A DNA stretch of 64,000 nt. Source: Mycolicibacterium fortuitum subsp. fortuitum (GTDB taxonomy: Bacteria > Actinomycetota > Actinomycetes > Mycobacteriales > Mycobacteriaceae). The stretch is taken from NCBI RefSeq assembly GCF_022179545.1, contig NZ_AP025518.1:5890001-5954000 (forward strand), in the 5' to 3' direction. Shown piece by piece: positions 57,738 through 64,000 of the stretch. The notes under the pieces are model-generated. The model saw only the letters and a list, made by a program, of their open reading frames with translations, was not told the origin of the DNA and did no database searches. Position 1 is the stretch's first letter. Every line of letters starts with the position of its first letter. A program made the translations under genes and the position numbers.

Positions 57738-58781
57738 CTAGATCAGATGCTCTGCGTACAAGTGCTGTTCGTGGGTGAATTCGCCGGTGAGCTCGCCGAC
57801 GGCGGCCAGAGTCTCGTCCATACCGTCCGGGACGAGGGTGGCGACGACGACGTTGTCCGCGCCGGCGTCGAGGTATTCGGTTATGCGGTCGCGTGCGGTG
57901 TCTTGATCGCCGGCCACCGCCAGTACGTCGACCCATTCGTCGGGCATCTCAGCGGCAATAGTCTCGGCTCCACCGCGCGAAAGCATGTCGGCGAGTTGCT
58001 CGTTGGCGCCGATGGCACCGAAGAGCGGAGTCGGTCCGGTGGCGGCCAGATAGAAGGCCAACATGGTCTTGAGTCCGTCGCGGGTCGCCGCGACGCTGTG
58101 CGGGTTCCGCGTGATGTTGGCGGCGATCAACACGCTGATCGTGAGGTGATCGTTGCGGCCTGCCGCTGCCGCTGCCGAATCGAGCTTCTGACGCGCGGCG
58201 CGGACGTACTCCACCGGTGCCAGGGCGCTGATCAACAGACCGTCGGCAAGCTGGCCGGTCATCTCGATTCCCTTGTCCCCCAGCACCCCGGTAAACAGCG
58301 GCACCGGTTCAGGAACAGGGTGGGTGAGTGCGACCTCACGGAATGTGGCGAACTTGCCGGTCTCATCGACGGTCTGACCGCTGAGTAGAGCCTTGACTCC
58401 TCCCAGAGTTTCGCGCAGTGCGCTCATCGGCGATCGCTGGGTCAGGCCCATCTGGGTAGTCCACGCGGGCACACCATGACCGATGCCGGGAACCAACCGG
58501 CCAGGGTGGGCACGAGCCAGGGTGGCGATCTCCATCGCGAGCATCGCCGGATGCCGGACGACGGAGGACACCACCCCGATCCCCACGGAGATCCGGTTCG
58601 TCGCCGCAAGCGCCACCGCCGCCCCCGCGATTCCGCCCAGGAAGAAGTAATCCTCCGGTATCCACAGTTCTCCGTACCCAGCAGCTTCAGTTGTCGCAGC
58701 GAACTTGGCGATCTGCTCAGGCGGCGTGGTACTGCCGAGCATCGCTCCGAGTCGACTGCGACATTCGGAGGCAGGGTCCAC
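57738..58781 (-). CDS. LLM-class flavin-dependent oxidoreductase
   Basis: 347 aa from the GTG at 58781, which has AGAGGA 7 bases upstream; the frame also opens at 58829 but without a ribosome site. Luciferase-like TIM barrel: AKFAATTEAAGYGELWIPEDYFFLGG, VGIGVVSSVVRHPAMLAMEIATLARAHPG (read in parts), GIGHGVPAWTTQMG and LADGLLISA. The group uses FMN or F420; which one is not clear here. As first gene of the operon it probably oxidises the substrate ring, like the role of RutA in pyrimidine breakdown. Confidence 0.87.
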   Translation of the reverse strand: MDPASECRSRLGAMLGSTTPPEQIAKFAATTEAAGYGELWIPEDYFFLGGIAGAAVALAATNRISVGIGVVSSVVRHPAMLAMEIATLARAHPGRLVPGIGHGVPAWTTQMGLTQRSPMSALRETLGGVKALLSGQTVDETGKFATFREVALTHPVPEPVPLFTGVLGDKGIEMTGQLADGLLISALAPVEYVRAARQKLDSAAAAAGRNDHLTISVLIAANITRNPHSVAATRDGLKTMLAFYLAATGPTPLFGAIGANEQLADMLSRGGAETIAAEMPDEWVDVLAVAGDQDTARDRITEYLDAGADNVVVATLVPDGMDETLAAVGELTGEFTHEQHLYAEHLI

Positions 58782-59344
58782 GTGTAATCCTCTCGCTGAA
58801 GGTGAATATTGGCTGTCGACGATGGTCACTACGTCGATACCGCGTCGCCGGCGAGGTACTCCGCGACCGATCCGATCGCGGCTGTGGCGGTGAATCGCTG
58901 CTCAAACCTGTTGGCATCGGCGGTATCTCCCGACATGACTCCTCGATGTCAGGAAACCTATCCACTAAGGCCACGACTTCACTTCGGCCATGGCGCACAG
59001 GCCATGGACCTAGAAATTGGGCACTGTACCGAAGACACCGAGCCCTGCCGCAGCCATCTTTGATGGGACTTCCCGGGGCTCTCCCGGCGGGGAAGCCGAA
59101 TAGGCGCTGGTCTTACGCCTTCCCACGTCTCCCCATGAGAGGAGGACAACTTCTCGCCAGGCATTCCACGCTCGCTTCCTGAGCGCCGGGCAAGCCGATG
59201 GCATCCATGACCGCGCAGCCAACGCACATATGCAGCCAGCCGGTCCGCGGCGGCGGATCACTGGCACGCGAAGCAGGCTCAAGCCACCTGCCGCTCACAT
59301 TCGCACAGAAACGCGCTGATCGACCTACCGAAAGGGAACACCCT
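58782..59344. other. Intergenic region with no supported gene
   Basis: 563 bases between the divergent LLM oxidoreductase and secreted lipase-like genes. Short open frames exist on both strands, but none has a convincing ribosome site, family motif or consistent codon use. It must contain both promoters. GC-rich near-inverted segments around 59070-59095 could form a hairpin. I see no RNA gene in it. Confidence 0.5.
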
Positions 59345-60784
59345 ATGCCGCAATTACTTAGACGAGCGTACCAGAAAATGACCCGCCTATCGAAGAGCGC
59401 CGACGGTAGGCCATGCCGGCTGCGCCACCGGAGCGCCACCATCTCCGGAAAGCGCACTCCCCCAAGGGCTGCCACTATCTTCTCCGTACTCGCCATCGGT
59501 GCAGCGTTTCCCATGGGGCTCGTTCCTACGTCTTCGACGATCTCGGTGGCTTACGCCGACGACAGCCAGTATTGGGAGTTCTACACGCCCCCAGATCCGT
59601 TGCCCGACGGACTTCCCGGCGATCTCGTCCGTACCGAGCCGTCGCGCCTGGTCCTCGAGCCATCCGGTCAGCTGGGTTCATTTGTGGGAACCGGTACACG
59701 AATCATGTACCGCAGCACCGATGCAAACGGAATCCCGGTTGCGGTAACCGGAACCTACATCGAGCCTGACGTCCCTTGGCCCGGCAAAGGGCCACGCCCG
59801 CTGCTCGCGTACGCCGCATCCGCCTACGGTATGGGTGAGCAGTGTGCGCCCTCGAAACTCTTCAACCAGGGCATCCACGCCTCACTCGACACCGGGTTCG
59901 ACCTGATGTTCAACCTCGAGGAGGGCTTCGTCGCAACCCTGTTGGCCCGAGGATTCGCCATCGTCCTCACGGATGGCGTCGGGATGGGTGTGCACGGCTT
60001 GATGGCCCCGCAATTCATGAATCGTGTCGCGGCGGGAACCGCGTTGATAGACGCAGCCCGCGCGGCAATGAAACTCCCTGACACTTCCCTTGATCCGGAC
60101 GGACCGGTCGCGTTCTGGGGCTGGCTGTCAGGAGGGCACGCTGCGTTGTCCGCCGCTGAGCTCGCTGGGACATACGCACCCGAACTGCACGTCGTCGGCA
60201 CCTACGCCAACGCCACGCCGACCGATCTGGCTGCGACCCTGCCCAGTATCGACGGCAACTACCTGGCGGGGGCAATCGGGTGGATGCTCAGGGGCATCCA
60301 GGAGGCATATCCGAATACGCGCGAGGCTATTTGGGATGCGATGACCCCCCGGGGCCAGGAGATGCTGGCCAACACGAGCCGCCAGTGCATGCTGCAAACC
60401 GGGATAAACTACATGTTCCGTCATCTGCAGCCGTGGTTCAAAGACGACCTGCAGACGATGTCACAGAACGAGCCGTTCAAGAGCATCCTCGCGTCCCAGC
60501 GCATCGGTAACGTCAGACCGACTGGACCGGTTTACCTTTCGCACAATCGCTGGGACTCCTTCGGGCCCTACGCGGCCGTAGTAGCCACCGCAAAAGACTG
60601 GTGCTCGATGGGGGCTGACGTAACGTTATGGACCAACGAGCAGCCGCCGCTGTTCAACAAGCTCAATACGAATGCGCTTCTCACGCCATTCGTTGACGGC
60701 GAACGAACCATGGCGTGGGTGGCAGATCGGTTCAACGGTGTGCCGACGGCGCCCAATTGCAGCGAAATCGACAGTTCATCCTAG
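59345..60784 (+). CDS. Secreted lipase-fold protein with a shifted nucleophile motif
   Basis: 479 aa from the ATG at 59345 with AAAGGG upstream. A long positively charged N-region and a hydrophobic stretch (about 43-62) end with AYA-DDS, a signal peptidase site. The body matches the secretory lipase family: PLLAYAASAYGMGEQCAPS, GFAIVLTDGVGMGVHG and an elbow reading G259-W-L-S-G-G264, one residue out of register with the usual G-x-S-x-G-G. Position 261 is leucine. SHNRWDSFGPYA keeps the Asp segment, but the usual C-terminal histidine region reads NKLNTNALLTPF. Activity is doubtful. Confidence 0.82.
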   Translation: MPQLLRRAYQKMTRLSKSADGRPCRLRHRSATISGKRTPPRAATIFSVLAIGAAFPMGLVPTSSTISVAYADDSQYWEFYTPPDPLPDGLPGDLVRTEPSRLVLEPSGQLGSFVGTGTRIMYRSTDANGIPVAVTGTYIEPDVPWPGKGPRPLLAYAASAYGMGEQCAPSKLFNQGIHASLDTGFDLMFNLEEGFVATLLARGFAIVLTDGVGMGVHGLMAPQFMNRVAAGTALIDAARAAMKLPDTSLDPDGPVAFWGWLSGGHAALSAAELAGTYAPELHVVGTYANATPTDLAATLPSIDGNYLAGAIGWMLRGIQEAYPNTREAIWDAMTPRGQEMLANTSRQCMLQTGINYMFRHLQPWFKDDLQTMSQNEPFKSILASQRIGNVRPTGPVYLSHNRWDSFGPYAAVVATAKDWCSMGADVTLWTNEQPPLFNKLNTNALLTPFVDGERTMAWVADRFNGVPTAPNCSEIDSSS

Positions 60785-60804
60785 GGAGAGCACCCAGGCG
60801 CCCC

Positions 60805-60841
60805 GGACCTGAGAGCCACTACCAAATCGGTTCTCAGGTCC
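60805..60841. terminator. Bidirectional terminator-like hairpin
   Basis: GGACCTGAGAGCC (60805-60817) pairs with GGTTCTCAGGTCC (60829-60841), 12 of 13 positions matching, with an 11-base loop. It sits between the convergent lipase-like and MBL-fold genes. There is no T-tract, so it may act as a mycobacterial-type hairpin terminator for both. Confidence 0.6.
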
Positions 60842-60888
60842 GAGGGGGATGGCTACTGCGCCAAGGCGCTTCGGCCACATCGAACGCC

Positions 60889-61623
60889 TCACGCGCGGCC
60901 GTGCAACCGGTCGTCGGAGAACGGGTCGCCCGCCGCCGCGATGCGGGCGGCCGCATCGGTGAGAATCGCCTCACCATGGCCGAATCCGGCACGCTGCGCC
61001 CCCGTGGCGGCGATTCGGGCAACAGAATCGGTCACGGCGGCCCGGTCGGTGTTGAACACCCCGAGGATCACCTGGCCGTTGAACTCTGCGACCGTGTCCC
61101 CCGTCAGCACGGTGTCGGCGTCGGGCAGGTAGAGGGCGATGCTGCCGGGAGTGTGGCCCGGAACGGCGATCACCCGGGCGCCGCCGGCGAAGTCGAGAAC
61201 GTCGCCGTCACCGACCACCCGGTCCACCCGGCATGCCGGGCCGTGCGGTGCCTCGTCGAAGTCTCCCCGCAGCGTCCGCTCTGAATCCGTCAGTACGGGC
61301 AGCGGTCCGGGTTCGTCGCCGCGGACGAAATCGGCGTCACCTTTACCCGCGATCACCTCGACGTCAGACCAGTCCGCGATTTCGGCGGCCGCACCGCAAT
61401 GGTCCTCATGGAAGTGGGTGAGCACAATCCGCTTCACGTGAATTCGCCTCAGCCCCAGCGCGCTCAGCGCGTCGTCGATCAACCCGGCGCTGTCCGGCCA
61501 GCCGGTGTCGATCAACGTCACCCCGTCGGGTTCGATCCACAGGTAGCTGTTGAGCAGGTGCGCCTGGCCGCCGGGAATGCGCAGTCGATAGAGCGAGGGC
61601 GCCATCTGGAGTAGGTCGGGCAT
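60889..61623 (-). CDS. Metallo-beta-lactamase-fold hydrolase
   Basis: 244 aa. The motif THFHEDHCG (HxHxDH) gives the metal site, with TGWPDSAG before, PGHTPGSIALYLPD (third His), TGDTVAEFNG (bridging Asp) and a C-terminal GFGHGEAIL His. All metal ligands are present. The substrate is unknown; glyoxalase-II-like or lactonase-like enzymes are the nearest kinds. It stands alone, 75 bases downstream of recR on the same strand. Confidence 0.87.
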   Translation of the reverse strand: MPDLLQMAPSLYRLRIPGGQAHLLNSYLWIEPDGVTLIDTGWPDSAGLIDDALSALGLRRIHVKRIVLTHFHEDHCGAAAEIADWSDVEVIAGKGDADFVRGDEPGPLPVLTDSERTLRGDFDEAPHGPACRVDRVVGDGDVLDFAGGARVIAVPGHTPGSIALYLPDADTVLTGDTVAEFNGQVILGVFNTDRAAVTDSVARIAATGAQRAGFGHGEAILTDAAARIAAAGDPFSDDRLHGRA

Positions 61624-61698
61624 GATGCCGACGCTACCGACGCCCGACCCGATTCAGGTCTTGACTTCGCTCACAGCGCACCGGTCACCGGTCCGTGG

Positions 61699-62310
61699 TC
61701 AAGCCATCGCACGGCGACCGGCCAGCGCCCGGCCGAGAGTGAGCTCGTCTGCGAACTCCAGATCTCCGCCCATCGGCAGACCCGAGGCGATGCGGGTGAC
61801 GGTCAGGCCGGGAATGTCGCGCAACATCCGGACCAGGTAGGTCGCGGTCGCCTCGCCCTCGGTGTTGGGGTCGGTGGCGATGATCACCTCGGCCACGTCG
61901 ACGCCGTCGACACGTTCCCCGATCCGGTTGAGAAGTTCGCGGATGCGCAACTGATCGGGACCGACGCCCGACAGCGGATCGAGTGCACCGCCCAGCACGT
62001 GATAGCGGCCGCGGAACTCACGGGTGCGCTCGACGGCCTGCACGTCCTTGGGCTCCTCGACCACGCACACCAACGAGGCATCGCGGCGCGGGTCCTTACA
62101 GATGCGGCAGCGCTCCTCGTCGGACACATTCCCGCACACCGCGCAGAACGTGACGCCGTCGCGGATGCGGCCCAGTACCGCGGTGAGCCGATCGATGTCC
62201 GGCGGTTCGACGCTCAGTAGGTGAAACGCGATCCGCTGCGCACTCTTGGGCCCGATCCCGGGGAGCTTGCCGAGCTCGTCGATCAGATCCTGTACCGGGC
62301 CTTCGAACAC
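61699..62310 (-). CDS. recR: Recombination protein RecR
   Basis: 203 aa. Helix-hairpin-helix (about 10-35: [24 protein letters not shown]), zinc finger [16 protein letters not shown] (about 57-72), Toprim domain (about 80-175: [20 protein letters not shown]) and a Walker-B-like end. It works with RecF/RecO to load RecA at single-strand gaps. The ATG is adjacent to the ybaB stop with no gap, the usual ybaB-recR pair. Confidence 0.96.
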   Translation of the reverse strand: MFEGPVQDLIDELGKLPGIGPKSAQRIAFHLLSVEPPDIDRLTAVLGRIRDGVTFCAVCGNVSDEERCRICKDPRRDASLVCVVEEPKDVQAVERTREFRGRYHVLGGALDPLSGVGPDQLRIRELLNRIGERVDGVDVAEVIIATDPNTEGEATATYLVRMLRDIPGLTVTRIASGLPMGGDLEFADELTLGRALAGRRAMA

Positions 62311-62643
62311 TCAGAGCCCCGGAAGTCCGAACCCGCTCAACCCGCCGGCCAGGGGGCCAAGGCGGCTCTGCGCCAGGGTGGTCACCTGGTTGGAGGCGTC
62401 GGCGAGGGCGCCGACGATGAGGTCCTGCAGGGTCTCGGGGTCGGCCGGATCGATCACCTTGGGATCGATGGCCACCGCGACCACCTCACCGCTGCCCTTC
62501 ACCGTGACCTGCACCAGCCCGCCGCCGGCCTGACCGTGCACCTCGGAGTTGGCCAGGGCCTCCTGCGCCTCCATGAGCTGCTGCTGTACCTGCTGCGCCT
62601 GCGCAAGCAGGGCCGACATGTCGGGTGTGCCTCCGGGTTGCAT
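62311..62643 (-). CDS. ybaB: YbaB/EbfC nucleoid-associated protein
   Basis: 110 aa. The YbaB fold: an N-terminal helix rich in Ala and Gln ([19 protein letters not shown]), then [26 protein letters not shown] and [14 protein letters not shown]. It binds DNA as a dimer and often precedes recR, as here, with direct contact between stop and start. The C-terminal glycine-rich tail [16 protein letters not shown] is typical of actinobacterial members. Confidence 0.94.
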   Translation of the reverse strand: MQPGGTPDMSALLAQAQQVQQQLMEAQEALANSEVHGQAGGGLVQVTVKGSGEVVAVAIDPKVIDPADPETLQDLIVGALADASNQVTTLAQSRLGPLAGGLSGFGLPGL

Positions 62644-62747
62644 GACTGGGTCCCCTTGCCGTGTTGATTGCGTCTTGGTCTCGACTTGGTTGCTCTCGCC
62701 TGTCGGCGGCGATTTGAGCTTTCAGCCTAGTCGGCGCGCGGGCTAGC

Positions 62748-63548
62748 GTGACGCCCGTGCGAGTTCCAGACTGCGTGCGTGTCGGCGCCTCCAAAGCGGG
62801 CAGGGCGATCAGCTGCGTGATCATCGCCGCGACCGCGACCGCCGTCGTCGACGCTCCTCACGCCACCGCCGCCCCCTCGAATATCGCCGGCATGATCGTC
62901 TTCCTCGATCCCGGCCACAACGGCGCCAACGACGCGTCGATCAGCCGTCAGGTGCCCACCGGCCGCGGCGGCACCAAGGACTGCCAGGCCAGCGGCACCT
63001 CTACCGCGGACGGATTCCCCGAACACACCTTCACCTGGGACACCACCCTGCGCGTCCGCGCCATCCTCAACCAGATGGGAGTACGCACCGCGATGTCCCG
63101 CGGCAACGACAACGCGCTGGGCCCGTGCGTCGACGAACGCGCAGCGATGGCCAACGCGCTGCGCCCGAACGCCATCGTGTCCATCCACGCCGACGGCGGC
63201 CCCGCCAACGGCCGCGGCTTCCACGTCCTGTACTCGTCGCCGCCGCTGAATAGCGTGCAGGCCGGACCGTCCGTGCAGTTCGCCAAGACCATGCGCGACC
63301 AACTGTCGGCATCGGGCATCCCGCCCGCCACCTACATCGGTTCGGGCGGCCTGGACGCCCGTTCGGACATCGCCGGGCTGAACCTGGCGCAGTTCCCGTC
63401 GATCCTCGTCGAGTGCGGCAACATGAAGAACCCCGTCGACTCCAGCCTGATGAAGACCCCGGAAGGCCAGCAGAAGTACGCCGAGGCGATCGCTCGGGGC
63501 GTCGTGGCCTACCTGGGCTCGCAGTCCGCCGCCGCGCCTGCGCGCTAG
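62748..63548 (+). CDS. N-acetylmuramoyl-L-alanine amidase (Rv3717/Ami1 type)
   Basis: 266 aa from the GTG at 62748 (a GTG at 62757 is also possible). A signal peptide (about 18-42, ending ATAAP) sends it to the cell wall. Amidase_3 zinc ligands: FLDPGHNG (His), DGFPEHTF (Glu) and SIHADGG (His); catalytic LVECGNMKN (Glu) near the end. It cleaves the bond between MurNAc and the stem peptide, in fragment recycling or daughter-cell separation. Divergent from ybaB; it converges on the last gene with abutting stop codons. Confidence 0.94.
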   Translation: MTPVRVPDCVRVGASKAGRAISCVIIAATATAVVDAPHATAAPSNIAGMIVFLDPGHNGANDASISRQVPTGRGGTKDCQASGTSTADGFPEHTFTWDTTLRVRAILNQMGVRTAMSRGNDNALGPCVDERAAMANALRPNAIVSIHADGGPANGRGFHVLYSSPPLNSVQAGPSVQFAKTMRDQLSASGIPPATYIGSGGLDARSDIAGLNLAQFPSILVECGNMKNPVDSSLMKTPEGQQKYAEAIARGVVAYLGSQSAAAPAR

Positions 63549-63986
63549 CTAGCTCTCGACTTCCTTTTTCAGGTTGGCCAGCACCTCGTCCTGGATCTTG
63601 CGAAGGCCCAGCGGCGCGAACGTCTTCTCGAAGAAGCCCTTGATCCCGCCGGCGCCGGTCCAGCTGGTCTTGAGGTTGACCGACGAACCGGTGCCCGCCG
63701 GGGCGACGGTCCAGTTGGTCACCAGGCTGGAGTTGGCGTCCTTCTCGATCACGGTGTGGCCGGCCACATCCACCGAGGCCTTGATGTCACGCACCCGCGA
63801 CTCGGTGGCCTGCAGCTTCCAGCTGGCCACGGTCCCGGCACCCTGACCGCCCTCGAGCACCTGGTAATCGCGGTAATGCGAAGAGAGGATCTTCGGGCGC
63901 ACGGTCTGGTAGTCCGCGATCGCGGCGAACACAGCGGCCGGCTCGGCGTTGATCAGAACCGTGCTGACCGCACTGACCTGTCCCAT
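63549..63986 (-). CDS. SRPBCC-fold protein (Rv3718c-like)
   Basis: 145 aa. START/polyketide-cyclase type fold: STVLINAEPAAVFAAIADYQTVRPKIL, a middle beta sheet (GAGTVASWKLQATESRVRDI; VTNWTVAP) and the long C-terminal helix KIQDEVLANLKKEVES. Such proteins bind hydrophobic ligands. The neighbouring genes match Rv3717-Rv3718c order. Function unknown. Its start is 14 bases from the right edge. Confidence 0.9.
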   Translation of the reverse strand: MGQVSAVSTVLINAEPAAVFAAIADYQTVRPKILSSHYRDYQVLEGGQGAGTVASWKLQATESRVRDIKASVDVAGHTVIEKDANSSLVTNWTVAPAGTGSSVNLKTSWTGAGGIKGFFEKTFAPLGLRKIQDEVLANLKKEVES

Positions 63987-64000
63987 GACTGAAACTCCTT

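Noticed and set aside
58782..59344. Several small ORFs in the 563-base gap
   Set aside because: They overlap on both strands, lack ribosome sites and family motifs, and none is clearly favoured.

Overview
The window is high-GC actinobacterial DNA, most likely from a rapidly growing Mycobacterium (Mycolicibacterium type). The evidence is gene order. asd-lysC at the left edge, leuA, a DnaQ-like exonuclease, murT-gatD, recR, ybaB, an Rv3717-type amidase and an Rv3718c-like protein follow the order of the M. tuberculosis block Rv3708c-Rv3718c. An F420-dependent glucose-6-phosphate dehydrogenase, leaderless-looking starts and many 1-4 base stop/start overlaps agree. Two accessory blocks interrupt this backbone: about 2.4-37.3 kb (between lysC and leuA) and about 42.7-61.6 kb (between gatD and recR). 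No tRNA, rRNA, CRISPR array, transposase or integrase gene was seen.

Region 1 (46-3062): asd and lysC (lysC has an internal start for a beta subunit) and a leaderless nitroreductase-like gene. Region 2 (3.1-25.2 kb) is an exopolysaccharide locus: galU, an orphan BcsB-like exported protein, a lone EfeO-type lipoprotein, four GT4 glycosyltransferases, a Wzx-like flippase, a Wzz-like protein, a Wzy-like polymerase with a second Wzz-like module fused to its C-terminus, an exported protein of unknown family, and a WbaP-like initiating glycosylphosphotransferase. Embedded in it is an acylation-type module: a small carrier protein, a phosphopantetheinyl transferase, a tandem exosortase-A-type hydrolase, a lipase-fold lipoprotein without its catalytic serine, and a class-II synthetase-like amino acid:[carrier protein] ligase. 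I propose that this module loads an amino acid onto the carrier protein for use at the cell surface or on the polymer. It is the most interesting system in the window.

Region 3 (25.2-37.2 kb) concerns nitrogen: an NCS1 permease, a biuret-hydrolase-like amidase and a GntR regulator in one operon with a palindromic operator candidate; then divergently amt, glnT (type III glutamine synthetase-like), three glutamate-synthase-like subunits, a sarcosine-oxidase-like flavoprotein and a cupin-XRE regulator, resembling the N-methylglutamate route; then mgtE and a small secreted protein. Region 4 (37.3-42.7 kb) is core: leuA behind a leucine leader-peptide attenuator, a SHOCT membrane protein, dnaQ-like, murT and gatD.

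Region 5 (42.8-48.5 kb): an operon of indolepyruvate ferredoxin oxidoreductase, fgd and an ECF sigma factor, divergent from an Lrp-type regulator. Region 6 (48.6-58.8 kb): a nine-gene minus-strand cluster (LLM oxidoreductase, SnoaL-like, alpha/beta hydrolase, DUF1028, M20 amidohydrolase, DUF917, degenerate hydantoinase-A-like, two PucR regulators) that looks like an uncharacterised catabolic pathway for a cyclic amide or hydantoin-like compound. Region 7 (59.3-64 kb): a secreted lipase-fold protein with a disrupted nucleophile motif, an MBL-fold hydrolase, then the core recR-ybaB-amidase-SRPBCC genes.

All functional statements come from motif recognition by eye. No database search was run.
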